Shown here: piece after piece, positions 24,651 to 35,759 of the stretch
Layout: every line of letters begins with the position of its first letter
How positions within the stretch are numbered: position 1 is the first letter of the stretch
DNA from: Tillandsia leiboldiana
Taxonomy: Eukaryota > Streptophyta > Magnoliopsida > Poales > Bromeliaceae
Direction of reading: 5' to 3'
Length of the DNA: 64,000 nt
NCBI GenBank assembly: GCA_029204045.2
Contig: CM055076.1
Span: 19,904,269-19,968,268, forward strand
The notes under the pieces: generated by a model
What the model saw: only the letters and a program-made list of their open reading frames with translations
What the model was told of the DNA's origin: nothing
Database searches by the model: none
Made by a program: the position numbers and the translations under genes

Positions 24651-25040
24651 GTCTTAAGGTCTAAGGTTCGGACCAAAGATAACCTGCTCAAAAGGGGGTA
24701 GGCCCGGGATGGCCTATGTGTTCTATGCTTGGACGAAGCAGAGACGGTTGATCACCTATTTCTAAGTTGCCAGCTTACTAGAAGCATTCTTCAAGCCTTC
24801 CTGCTGAACCCCGCTATGCTTAACTACCCTTCGACGGCTGTTTCGTTATGGATTCACTCCAGCCAGAGAGGCGGCTCAAGGCGCGCTAGAGAGCTCTCCG
24901 AGCTGGCTTCGGTTTGGTGGACTATCTGGCTTGAACGCAACAGGAGGATCTTTGAAAAGCGCAAGAAGACGACGGGATGTCTTTTTAGAGAGACTCGGGA
25001 TTTTTGGGGTCGGTGGGCCCAGCTTGCTACTTCTCTTTAA
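24651..25040 (+). pseudogene. LINE ORF2, C-terminal zinc-motif part after the nested insertion
   Basis: When one copy of GGTTA is dropped the frame reads from FIWL directly into a KVRTKDNLLKRG stretch, followed by an in-frame TAG in place of the expected tryptophan, then CVLCLDEAETVDHLFLSC, the Cys-X2-Cys...His...Cys signature of the zf-RVT domain. The protein ends at 25040. That the interrupted domain reads straight through the excised insertion confirms the nesting. Confidence 0.9.
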
Positions 25041-25166
25041 CTACGGTCTTTTTCTTTTTCTTTTTTTTTTTAGGCCCGGTTGCCTACTTTCTGTTGCCTA
25101 ATTCATCCCCCTTATGAATGAAGCGGTAGCATGCTACCTTCTCCTCAAAAAAAAAAAAAAAAAAAC
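25041..25166 (+). other. LINE 3' untranslated region and poly-A tail
   Basis: After the ORF2 stop comes a short T-rich segment, then GAATGAAGCGGTAGCATGCTACC and a pure A tract at 25147-25165. The last 30 bases before the tail resemble the 3' end of the SINE at 58062. Confidence 0.8.
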
Positions 25167-25179
25167 TAGGAGCAATAAT
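25167..25179. repeat. Right target-site duplication of the LINE
   Basis: Exact second copy of TAGGAGCAATAAT (7752-7764), immediately after the poly-A tail. Confidence 0.9.
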
Positions 25180-25548
25180 CTTTTAAAGCAACTCATGAGA
25201 TTCCCAACAAAAGCAAATTTGCCCCTGTAAAATCGAACTATCATATATACTCTTACAGATTGCAGAGTCTCACAAAATAAAATAAATTAAAAATTAAAAA
25301 TTGAAAATTAAACAACCATCCACCACATCATCAAAATTCTGAACCTCTTGATTTTCCTTAAAGCAAATCCCATCACTTTAAGCAGCAACTAAAATTGTCC
25401 TTCTCTACTAAGAAATCAAATTAGTCCCACCGCTTGTACTTACACTCAAAATATCCTTCAGCTTGCTAATTGGTCTGCTAGTGAAGATTAATTAAGCAGT
25501 AAAACAGAATAACCAGTAAAATTAAGCTACATCAAAGATCCTAATCAC

Positions 25549-25556
25549 ATCATATA

Positions 25557-25590
<34 letters not shown>

Positions 25591-25591
25591 G
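25549..25591. repeat. (AT)n microsatellite
   Basis: Two runs of alternating AT separated by a single C. The corresponding place in copy B (44115-44177) has a longer, differently interrupted run. Confidence 0.9.
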
Positions 25592-26907
25592 TAGTCTTAT
25601 TCCAATCCTGTATCAAGAAAATTAGGAGAATATACACAAAGCAGTAAAACTTTAACCATACTTCGTAACAAGGACGAAATCGATAGACTATAATAATAGG
25701 AGTCTTTTAAATTCATACACCACCGAGAACAAAAAGAAAATAGAAATACATAGGCAATTTATTTAGTCCTATTACATTTCCATAGAGAAATCGATAGAGT
25801 ATTTAATTTGTTCTCGCACCACCAAACATAGAGCATAAGCGGTAACACCTCAGTTTTTTTTTTGTATTCAATATGAAATTGAACGGAATGTTTTTAAAAA
25901 ACTATAAATAGAGTAAGAGTAAGGCGCTGTAGGACGTGGTTGCAAGTTGATGCCTGCTGCAGCATAGCCATCATTTTCCTTTTACGATGAGTCAACAAAG
26001 TCTTATCGGCGGAGCATCCACCAAATTTACTCTAAATGTCGATACAACCTGCACTAAAAACTAAAAGAAGTTTAACAAAATTTAAAGCAAGATCTATACT
26101 GTTGAAATTGAGTTTACAAGTTTAATCTGGTGCATGTTATACTGCTGAAAAAAACATCAAAAATTTGAAACGCATTTTAAAGCAATGTCTAACAACTTCA
26201 TCAGAGAATAGACAAAAAGTAAACAGCCGTATGACCAGGATATGAGATTTGCTATTTATGACATAATATTCAAACACTAAATTATCTTTAGGATATATGA
26301 ATATATATTGAGGATAAACAAAATCGAAGCATTTAACATCCTTGCCCCAAAAGAGGGGAATTTCTTTCTTAAAGATTTTACATTGTTTTGGCCATAGAGA
26401 GAGAAAAAAAAAAGAAGAAGAAGAAGAAAAGAGGAATACATGGAATCTGATTTTAATCCTGCGCCAAGAAAACTAAAGAATACAGATGTGGAAGCTAACT
26501 GTTCGATTGATGGATAGGGGTAATCAAATATAAGTCTTGGGAGCACCATATACTCTAAGGGGTGATTATAAGCACTATATATATATATTTCCTCGTATGT
26601 ATCAAAAATCATAAAGTAAGGGTAAAAATAAAAAATAAAAAATCTTTTGAGGATGCTAAATTAAAAATTGAACCTAGCTGCTCTTGCATCATCCAAAAAA
26701 AGTGTAAATAATCTTGAAACAAATGAGATAACCTTGTTAAGATCGACTAAGATGTAGTTCATTAAGACCGAAATGAATTCCATTAATTACAGAGATGTTT
26801 TGGCTACTTCAAAGAAGCTCAACAACTTCATCAGATTGTAGACAAAAAAAAAAGCAAAAAAAAGCTTCGTCAGATTATAGACAAAAAAAAAACAGAAAAA
26901 GCATGCA

Positions 26908-26942
26908 CGCGCGCGCACACACACACACACACTCTCTCTCCC
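26908..26942. repeat. Compound microsatellite (GC)n(AC)n(CT)n
   Basis: CGCGCGCG, then ACACACAC-type and CTCTCTCT-type runs in succession, in a segment missing from copy B. Confidence 0.85.
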
Positions 26943-27489
26943 TTTCTCTTTTATTCTTGCTATGATTGTACAAATATTCTCTGTTTTTATAAATAATTAA
27001 CCTTTGAAATATTCAATTTTTACAAATAGTTATCAAATAGTTCAGCTGGCCTTTCCATCAATTAGACAGCAGTTCTGATCAAATATCTTACAAATAGTTA
27101 TCAAATAGTAGAGCATACACTCGGCCTATTTTAATTTGACAAGAAAAAAAATAAATAAAACACATAAAAATAGCAAAAAACATAGTTGAAATAACTTGAT
27201 GCATGGAAGCTTTTGATAAATCAATCTTGGAGACTCATTCTGCTTTTCCTGTCTATCTAGCCGGTACCTCTTATTAGAGTTGTAAGCTTCTATATATTTA
27301 AAGAAGTACATTTAATGATAAAAATGAAGGGATTGAAAGTTTAATGATGCTTTTTGAAAAAAGAAAATAAATCTAAAGTGTGTAGTGCAAAGATTGATAA
27401 ACAACAATAGTCCAACAGAGTCTTGTGGGGGAAAAAAAAATAGTACATGATAGAAAATTTTAAAAAAAATTCTGAATTTAAAAGCTCAC

Positions 27490-28258
27490 AATCTTAATCA
27501 GGGTGCTCGTTATGCTGCTGACATAAAAAAAAAAGGGGGGGGGGGGGGGGGGGGGGGGGGGTTGAAACACATTTGAAAGCAATGTTTAAACTAGGCTTAC
27601 CAAGATCATCAGATAATAGACGAAACAAAACAAGCTTACCAGGCAATGAGATTTGCTACTTGTGTAGGAATCAAACTGTAAATTTCATTCATAAAGATTA
27701 TACATTAATTTGGCAATAGTAAAAAAAACATGTAATACATGGAGTCTTTCCTGCACCAAGAAAATAGAATATCAAAACTTTACTCTTGTTATATTCCTGA
27801 AAGAGTTGAGAGAACTATATATATATAGGAGTGTTATACCATTACTATAGTCCTGCACCAAGAAATTAAAAGAACTTTCGAAAGCAATCCAGATACTGCG
27901 TATATTATATTCATTACATTGTTTGTTATACGAGTCAAATCCGTCCTGCAAGCACTGTGTATTATAATGGGCAATTAGCGCGCTATATTCCCTTATTAGT
28001 TATTATGAATCCAAACCATAAAGTAAGAGTACAAAATTTAAAAATTCTATTGAGGATGCTATAATTAAAAACAAACCTGACTGCCCTTGCATTATCCCAT
28101 AACTAATCACTGGAATCCTGTAACAAATGAGATAACCATGTTAAGATCAAATGAGATGTACTTCATTAAGACTGAAATGAATTGCATTAATTATAGAGAG
28201 TAGCATGGCCGATAGATGAAGGGTTGTGGAGTGAACATAGAATGTGCATCATCACCTC
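27490..28258. repeat. 3' flank of the NLR pseudogene, also a diverged repeat of 26100-26820
   Basis: The order of motifs (a GAAACACATTTGAAAGCAATG block near 27565, GAGATTTGCTACTT near 27648, GAGATAACCATGTTAAGATC near 28129) parallels 26160-26800 and 44760-45380. It contains no gene and probably includes the NLR 3' untranslated region. Confidence 0.6.
27535..27561. repeat. Run of 27 guanines after a run of adenines
   Basis: An uninterrupted G tract preceded by A10. Pure G runs this long are rare in plant sequence; it could form G-quadruplex structures or mark an assembly or consensus problem. Confidence 0.9.
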
Positions 28259-29245
28259 TTAAGAATCTGTTAATTCAATCTCCTCTCCAAAACGTGTTAA
28301 TTCAATCTCCAATTTAATCACCACATTAGGGATGTTGGCAATCTTGGGCCAATCAAGGCCTATATTCTCTTGGCATCGCTCCTTCAACTCAGGGTGACAC
28401 ACAAAGATGCGTAGAGTATGCAGTGAAGTAGGCAGATCTGGAAGTGACTGGATGAGTTTAGCATTAGATACATCCAAACTCTCTAGGGAGCACAGTTGTG
28501 CCATGCTCTGGGGCAGGGACTGAAGGGAGCCTGCATCCGATATGGATAAATATTTGAGGGCGGAGTGATTTTGCAGTAGCCATTCCTCAGGTAAGGAAGT
28601 GAGGGGGGAGTGATTATGCAGTAGCCCTTCCTCAGGTAAGGGGGGGAATCGCAAAGCACGAGAGAGAGTAAAACTGCTGATGGAGGAGAGACTTCTCAAT
28701 GGCTCCATGAGAAGAAGCGCGTGGTGGTCAATTGATAGTCTATCAAGCTTCAAAGAGCAGTCCACTGCATTCTTTTGGTTGACATCGTTAGGGAACGGAG
28801 GCTCCAGCAGGGCAACTTCAATTAGCTTGTCACACCCTTCAATTATTAACCAACGGAGGGATATGAGAGCTTGTATTCCGCCAAGTGATGACAATTCTTT
28901 ACAGTTCCTTATTGTTAAATGGGAAAGCATTGCCCACCGTTCACACACTTGTGCTGGCGGAAGGGATGTTATTCTCGCACAAAAGCTTAATTCCGAAGAA
29001 GTAAGAGAGCTTAAATTTTCTGACCACAGCAATGGCATTTCAAGGTCGCCGCATGACCCAATAGTGAGACGATTGAGTATAGAGGGCAGTTGGATGTCGG
29101 AGATCTCCCGTGTTGTCAACTTCGGGCACTCAATTATGCTCAGGTCTCTTAGGGGGTTGGATTTCCGAAAAAACTCCGGTGAAACATATTCGAGCTCCTC
29201 ACAATAACTGATATCAACTCTTTCCAAAGCCTTAAAATGTTCTTG

Positions 29246-29668
29246 CTGTTGCAGAAAGAAAAAATATAAAAATATTAAGTTCAGACAATCGCAATCATGC
29301 AAATATGAATTGGTGTTTTAATATAATAAAGGTAAACTTCAAATTGCCCTGTGTGTTTTAGCTCATTTTCACCTTGCTGCGTTATTGTTCAAAAAGTTTT
29401 ACTTTGCCCTCCTATAATTAAATTTTTATTTCACCAAAAAAATTTATAAGCAAATTAAAAATGTTAAAAAAATCACAGAATGACAAAGTGAAAAATGCGC
29501 TAAACCACGCGAGGGCAAAATGAAACTTTTTGAGCCATAGAATGGCAAAGTGAAAATAAGCAAAACTACCGGGGCATAAAGTGAATTTTTTTCAACCACA
29601 GGGAAGAAAGTTAAAACGAGCTAAACCTCAGGGTGGGTAATTTGAAGTTTATAAAATATAGCACTTAC
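29246..29668 (-). other. Intron in the NLR LRR region, containing a MITE
   Basis: Donor GTAAGT at 29663-29668 and acceptor CTGCAACAG ending at 29246, both on the minus strand, join two LRR frames without phase change (GCGNNN to QEHFKALERV). About three quarters of the intron is one inverted-repeat element. Confidence 0.85.
29331..29653. mobile_element. MITE within the NLR intron
   Basis: Both ends read TAAACTTCAAATT inward, followed by similar sequence (GCCCTGTGTGTTTTAGCTC on one side and ACCCACCCTGAGGTTTAGC on the other). Related degenerate copies occur at 53472-53815, 5095-5460, 41800-41990 and 32965-33065. No coding capacity. Confidence 0.8.
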
Positions 29669-31604
29669 ATTGTTGTTTCCGCAGCCTTGATTTATCACTG
29701 ATAGAGCGGTCAATCCGGCATAAAAAATTTGCCTCAATTTAGGGCATCCATTAATTTCCACAGTTTGAAGTTTAGGAAACATGCACCCATCGTCTATTCC
29801 AATCAACTCCTCCAAGTTTGACAGGTGTCTAAAGCAAAGGTCGTTCAATGATGGAAAGGCACACCCACCACTCCCAAAGAATGAAGAATCTATTTTTTTT
29901 ACTGCACCTAGTCCTCTCAGTTCAAGATGATTGAGGGAAGGCAACTGCCCAAGAGGTGGGAGGTGCTGCCATCCTTTACAGTACATCAATTTGATGGATG
30001 TCAAATTGTTGATGAGAGACAAATCTGACATCCAATACGGGGAATTAACACCTTGGAATCCTTCAATACACAATCTCTTGAGATTGACATGCGGGCGAAG
30101 GTTATCGAGGAGCTGCTCATCCGTCTCTACACTATTTGAGCTGTCGTCAGACCATCCCAATGCAGACCATCCCAATGTCAATGATTTGAGATATTCTTTC
30201 TCGTTCAGCTTGGCCTCCATAGCTTCTTCAGAACTCCTGACATTTCCAAGTCCTCTAATGCACAGGTGATGAAGATCTCTTAGGTTCTTTAGTTCACTAA
30301 TTTTGTGACCACTCTTCTCTCGGACAATAAAATCTTCCAATTTGCGAATGCAGGGTAGTTTGCTAACATAAGGAATCTTTTCTATCACAATACTATGAAC
30401 ATTTAATAAACGCAAATTGACCAAGTTAGTCAATCTATCATATTCAATATTCTCATCAAATCTTGAAACACTGCTATGAAACTCCATGACTACCAAGTGA
30501 TAAAGCCTATAAAGAGGTTGAAGTAAGAAATCCTCATTTGGAGTAAATATTGAGAACATAGATAGGTACCGGAGGTGTATCAAGCTATCAAGTGCATCAA
30601 GTGATTTATTAAATTTAAAATTCACCTTTAAGCTCAATAGGCGTAAGTTTTTAAATCCTTTTATAACCTTATTAAACACAGGTAAATGATCTGCATTATG
30701 CTCATGTTTCTCTCTATAAGAAGATATGAGAAGAGTGCGCAAGTTCTTAAGATTGGAGATCTCTCTGATGGAAAGAAGATTTATGTTTTCAAAAGATAAA
30801 TGTCGAACCGTTTTTGGAATAATGTTTCTGGCAACATCACCTTCTAGTCTAATGCATTCCCCTAGAGAAACAGATCGTGCTAGGTCGTGCAGCAGATCAT
30901 GCATAACATAACGTTTATAAATTTGATCCCTATAATCTTCCATTTTGCGAGTAAAGAATGATTTTTTTGCCAGAAGATCAAAATTCTCCCTTCCAATATC
31001 CTCTGGACTCTTCGGCCTTCCCCAAATAGACTATGGAATCAGACCTGAACCCATCCACATATAGACCAACTCTTTCCTATTAAACTCATAATCCTGTGGA
31101 AATATACTACAATATCTAAAGCATACTTGTAAGTTTATGGGTAAATGGTCATAACTTAATCTTAAAACTGTCATGATGCCATCCTTTCCTTGCTGTAATT
31201 CCATAGTGTCTTCTTTTAAAATTCTATTCCAGTGGCCATAATCCTTGTAGGAATTTAGTAGTCCTCCCATGACCTTTATTGCCACGCACCTTGTCATCTC
31301 GATCTCGTATTCTCTTCTCCAGCTTGTAGTACTCTAGCTCGTCGAGCACGTCCTCTGCATTCTCCACAGCGTCTCTGAGCTGCCACAGCCACATACGCAG
31401 CCCCTCGTTCTGCATCATGGCCAGCGCACCCTCCTTAACCGCAGTCAAGACTGCCTTGACCTGCCAAAGGGCGTCCTGCAGCCGCTTGAGCTCGTCCTGC
31501 ATGTCACTGGCTGCCGGGCACGCCTTTAGGTAGGATGAGCATGTGCCAACGAGATTCCCGATGATCGCCGACGCTACCGATTGGGCTATGAAAGCTAAAG
31601 CCAT

Positions 31605-32194
31605 AATCCTCAGATAGCTCTAAGTGCAGCTGCTTCACCACTACTCAGCCAATCGATCAAACTCCTGCAGGAGTAGAGAAATTAATTGGAGAATGAGGAA
31701 GAGATGTTCAGCTTGCAAAGAAGAAAAATTTAGGAGGAATGCATATATGAGTTCTTGAAAGCTGTCAGCCAATAGAAAGGTGAAAAACTACTTTTCGAAA
31801 CAAAAAAAAACAACAAAAAGTTTTAGTTTTTATATTTCTAATAAATAATCTGAAAGACAAAAATACTATTCACAGAAAAAATTTAAATTTTCTTTACAAA
31901 AATTTATTTTTTTAAAAAACTAAACAGGATCAAAAATATTTTTTCGATCAAAAAAATACTTTTAAAATATTTTTTGAGAAAACCAAACAATCTCTAAGTC
32001 AACTCTTATCATTGGTGGAGACAATTATTGTTTGTTATTTTAGATATAGTTTAATAATTTAAAATTTTATTAAGCAAAGTGTGCCTCATAAATATGCCTA
32101 TTTTATTTTTAAATGGATAAAAGTGCCTCTGCAGTATTTTAGTGTTAGTTTTATTTATTATATTATATTAATGAAGAGTGCCCGTATATATATA
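31605..32194. other. NLR promoter and upstream region, repeat-containing
   Basis: The first 190 bases (leader with GCTGCTTCACCACTACTCAG and AGGAGGAATGCATATATGAG) recur beside gene-less NLR relics at 36845-37010 and 57165-57345. The stretch from about 31780 to 32100 (ACTTTTCGAAACAAAA ... AACCAAACAATCTCT) recurs at 38310-38620 and has the ends of a small hAT- or CACTA-like MITE. No other gene. Confidence 0.6.
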
Positions 32195-32366
32195 GGAAAA
32201 TGGTACTTGTACACCCCATTTGGGGGTGTACATCGCACACCCCACCCATCCAATGGGTGGGGTGTGGTGAGGGGTCACTTCACAATTTGTGAAGTGACCC
32301 TCCCACCCTTAGATGGGTGGGTGTAAGATGTACACCCCCTTTGGGGGTGTACATGTAGCGTTGCTC
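32195..32366. mobile_element. Palindromic fold-back MITE, unit 1
   Basis: A 172-bp near-palindrome. It begins GGAAAATGGTACTTGTACAC and ends in its imperfect complement; the centre is TCACTTCACAATTTGTGAAG. Each arm holds GGGGTGTACA and CCCACCCAT-type motifs. Transcription would give a long hairpin. Confidence 0.88.
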
Positions 32367-32379
32367 ATATATATATTAT

Positions 32380-32552
32380 GGAAAATGCTACTTGTACACT
32401 CCCAAGTGGGGTGTACATTCTACACCCCACCCATTCAAGGGTGGGGACTAACTTATCGGTCACTTCGAAATGACCGGTGAAATTCACCCACCCTTGGATG
32501 GGTGGGGTGTAGGATGTACACCCTACTTGGGGGTGTACAAGTAGCATTTCCC
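32380..32552. mobile_element. Palindromic fold-back MITE, unit 2
   Basis: Second unit of the same family, 13 bases after unit 1. It starts GGAAAATGCTACTTGTACAC, ends GTACAAGTAGCATTTCC and has the centre TCACTTCGAAATGACCGGTG. The two units differ by many substitutions, so they are separate insertions or an old tandem event, not a recent copy. Confidence 0.88.
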
Positions 32553-33536
32553 AATCTCAAAATACACTGTCTAAATATAAGTATTTTTTGATTTATTAAA
32601 AAAATATCTAAATTTTGTAATAGTTCATATAAAAATATTTTAAATTATTATAAAACATATTCAATAAATTATATTTAAATTTTATAATTTTTATTATAAA
32701 ATTAAGAGCAGGGTGTATAAGATGTACTTATATCATCAACTGCAAAGTTCGGGACAAATTAAAACCTTAATAAATTGAAATTGAATAATCAAAACTAAAA
32801 TTCAATTAGAAAAAATACAATTTATTAATATTTTAACTTTTTGAACATAGATAGTCAACTCAAAATTGATCCATCTGAGTTATGATTTATTCAATTGGAT
32901 AGGTCAATCAGTGTAATACTGACGTGATCAATCAATTCATCTAATTAAAAAAAAAAAAACTGTAAATTACATGGTTTAACTTATTTTTACTTTATCATTC
33001 TGTTTTAAAAAATTTCTATGCACTCTTGTGTGGTTTAATTTTTATTTCACTAAACCATACAATTCTCCCAATTAATGTAGTAACCCATCAATTGGACCCA
33101 TTTTGAATCATCGCCCAATCCGCATTTCCAACTTGTTTTGTCTAAAAATTATAATTAAAAAATTAAGCTAAAAAATTATTCAAAACTTTTTAGATTTAAT
33201 ATATTATGACCAAAGTTAACTTGTATTTAGATATAAATTATTCAAGTCAAATTGATCTAATAGGTATAGGTGAAGATCGTACCTTTATTTATTTATACGT
33301 AAATATAATTATTTTGAGAGAAGTCCAAAATTAAAAATTAAATCCCAAATGACCCATGCACGCTGAGCCTATGGTCCAATTTAGATTGACTTAAATGTGT
33401 TATTTAACAAGGGAAAAAGCGATTTTAAAGATAATTTGAAGTAATAATAGATAAAATTTAATTCAAATTTATAATTTGAAGTTAATTTTCAAACATATAA
33501 ACTTTATGTTTAAATAGTTACTAAAATTTGCTTTCT
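32553..33536. other. AT-rich intergenic sequence without recognised genes
   Basis: Only fragments are visible: 32965-33065 resembles the TTTACTTTATCATTC-type MITE family, and 32870-32940 resembles 53365-53450 (ATAGTCAACTCAAAATTGA). Nothing coding. Confidence 0.55.
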
Positions 33537-34240
33537 TAACTATAATATGAATTAAATCTAAATTCAAATATTTTTGAACTTTAATGATGTTTCATTATTG
33601 AATTAACAATTTAAATTTCATTTAAAAAATAGAAACCTTCTATTTAAATAAGTAATAAAAGTTGGGTTTATAAGTACAGTATAAATTAAATTCAAATTTA
33701 AAAAAGATTAATATTTTTGAACTTTCATGTTATTTTATTATTGGATTAATAATTTGAATTGAAATGTATTATTGATTTAAATATAAATCTTTTCTTTTTG
33801 ACAATTAAATTTAGATTTAAATATGAACTTAATTTACATTATTATAAATGTAAAGTTTAAACTCAAGTTAAATTTTAAATTCAAATTTATAAAGGTTCCT
33901 TACTTACCAAATTACCCACTATCTAATTTCCGCAACAAAATTAAATAAGGAAACAACGATTTGCTCGATATTATCAAATTTTGTAATTAGGTAATATATA
34001 TATATACACGGTGTTTTCCAACGTCACTCTTACAATCAATCTTAATAGGTAACCTGTTGAGCAAGTTATTACTTTGTAAAAATTAATTTTAACTTTAAAA
34101 AATGAACAGCTAGACTTAAGTAATCCGGTGTTTTGAAGCATTTCTCTATAATAAAATTTTCAAAGAGTATTAATATATTGAGCTAGGCTAGTATACTTTC
34201 GAAAGCAAGGCGAATTATGTGTTTCCAAGTTAGTTTCTAC
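33537..34240. repeat. Duplicated AT-rich segment paired with 56090-56955
   Basis: Collinear matches include ATTTTTGAACTTTAATG, AGAAACCTTCTATTTAA, AATTACCCACTATCTAATT and GAGCTAGGCTAGTAT. The copy at 56090 carries an extra fold-back MITE at about 56551-56757. The pair ends beside NLR-flank relics on both sides, consistent with block duplication of the NLR neighbourhood. Confidence 0.75.
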
Positions 34241-35759
34241 AATAGGACATTTGATTCGACGATCGACTTCAGTAAACATGATTTATAGTATTTAAACTAT
34301 TTAAAAATTAAATTTTATAATTTTTTGATTTTATTTGTCTAGTGAATGAGTAATCTCAAAATAAACAGCGAAAAATAAAAATCTCATAAAAAGAAAAGTG
34401 ATAGAAAACTTAAAGTTTAAATCGGAAGCACTGATATTGCTCTTCATAATAAATAAAATGTTTTATTAAAATTTTATCTAATTTGAATTACTCTACACCG
34501 TTAAGTAGATATAATAGCAAGTGTCAAAGAAAGATATAGAAAGAGTAGCTTCTTGTATTCTTCTTAGAAGAGGAAATGAAATATTATGCAAGCCATAGAG
34601 TACCGGCTTTGACTAAATTGACAAAGTACGAATTAAAACATGCTAGACATATTTTAAATGCTATTAAGAGAGCTTAGAGTGAGCTTGGACTGAATCGAAA
34701 CGAGTTCGGATCGAAATAGAGTCTAAAAAGCTAAAGTCTGAGCTTCAGACCAGTTCCCGACGCCCGGAACATGTATCGGTCGCCTTGATGTGTTTTCGAA
34801 ATCGGGGGAGGGCGCCCGGAAGAGAAAGTGGGCGCTCAACCTGAAAGCAGGGGAGTGTGGAGCTCTAGAGTTTTCGGACCCGAAACACAATTTGGAAGCC
34901 CTAGTGGGCACCTTGAACAATTTTGCAGGCGCTCAACCCGAGCGAGTATAGGGTAATTAACAACAGATTCTAAGTCTGCTGGAAATTATGAATCTACAAA
35001 CCTAATTTCAAAATAAAATTTAACCAAATCTAATATGTACCATGAATGGCCACTCATCGAGGGTCGGGCCGTTCGTGGTTGCAGACATACTACTGGAGAT
35101 TAAGTGATACGTGCAACAAAAAAATATGATGAAAAAAATATTCGATTTGTATCTGTAAAGAATTATCTTATATAATTTTTAGGTCTTATCGGAAAATACA
35201 AAACCATTTATCCATACACTTTTCATTCAACTCCCTTTTTCCCCATTGTTCATTTAGGCCCTATTTGGATACATGAATATATTATTCGATATATCTCGGT
35301 GATATACTAGAGAAGTTTATATATTTGGTAGATGGGAGTGCGATCAAATATCTAAATTGAATACTACTTTAGGTGAAATTTTTAAACTATTAAATCACGA
35401 ATATCAGACCATTTCAAGGAGAAAAGAAATCAAACCCCTTCATTACAATCACACAAAAAAAATTTTATGCCAAAAAAGTTATTCTTAAATATTTTATTTC
35501 ACTTCTAAACATGCCCTTAATTTTCTCCTATTTTAATCAAATCCACATCTCGGACCTATTAAAAATTCTTAAGCCCAAATATAATATCGTTTTCTGAAAA
35601 CTTAAGCTTTCGAATAATAATCCTTATTTCACATTATTTAATATGATATCAGAACGGGAGGTCCTAAGTTTAAATCCCTCCATATCATCGTCTCATAATT
35701 TCCACCTATTTAATTCAACTTCATGGTTTGGGTGTATAAAAAAAGAATTCAAGTGCAAC
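34241..35759. other. Intergenic sequence with a GC-richer patch of unknown origin
   Basis: 34640-35100 is GC-richer than its surroundings (motifs GGGAGGGCGCCCGG and GGGCACCTTGAAC) and may be a decayed repeat; its 65-residue minus-strand frame has no recognisable domain. About 35255-35600 has the look of a hAT-like MITE end (AGGCCCTATTTGGATACATG). Near 35640-35700, GATATCAGAACGGGAGGTCC plus AAGTTTAAATCCC is SINE-like. No gene. Confidence 0.4.

Larger units (their letters stand above)
7765..25166 (+). mobile_element. Non-LTR retrotransposon (plant L1-type LINE) carrying two nested LTR insertions
   Basis: The element has a 5' region with GAGAGGGAGGGAGCTT repeats, ORF1 with zinc knuckles and a DUF4283-type domain, ORF2 with an endonuclease, reverse transcriptase and terminal zf-RVT-like zinc motif, and a 3' poly-A tail (25147-25165). 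Removing the solo LTR (9900-13390 plus one TSD) and the gag-only element (17201-24645 plus one TSD) leaves about 6456 bp, a normal full length for this class. Both ORFs carry frameshifts or stops, so it is dead. The 13-bp target-site duplication and the empty site in copy B show it landed after the A/B duplication. Confidence 0.92.
25180..27480. repeat. Segmental duplication copy A, right part
   Basis: Aligns with 43727-45540 of copy B, for example GTTGATGCCTGCTGCAGC near 25949 and 44535. About 540 bases (26890-27430, with a (CA)n/(CT)n tract) are present only in A. The part from about 26100 to 26820 also resembles 27490-28200, the 3' flank of the NLR pseudogene. No gene found. Confidence 0.75.
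28259..31604 (-). pseudogene. CC-NB-LRR (NLR) disease-resistance pseudogene lacking the nucleotide-binding core
   Basis: NLRs are cytoplasmic immune receptors. The N-terminal Rx-type coiled coil is present (31604-about 31285; MALAFIAQSVASAIIG, WLWQLRDAVENAEDVLDELE). It then breaks directly, with a frameshift near 31280, into the end of NB-ARC (KVMGGLLN, VLRLSYDHLP, CFRYCSIFPQDYE). P-loop, kinase-2 and RNBS-B/C, roughly 200 residues, are missing from the DNA. An in-frame TAG at 31031-31033 follows MWMGSGLIP, in a place where glutamine would fit. The frame then continues through VMHDLLHDLA (MHD motif) into a long LRR region. An intron with a GTAAGT donor occupies 29246-29668; exon 2 (28259-29245) continues the LRRs in phase and ends at TAA. 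A small internal duplication gives LPEEGLLHNHS and LPEEWLLQNHS. The LRR frames are otherwise clean, so inactivation seems recent. Confidence 0.9.

Noticed and set aside
34723..34920. Possible small gene in the GC-richer patch
   Set aside because: No domain, no start context and no splice partners; more likely a decayed repeat.
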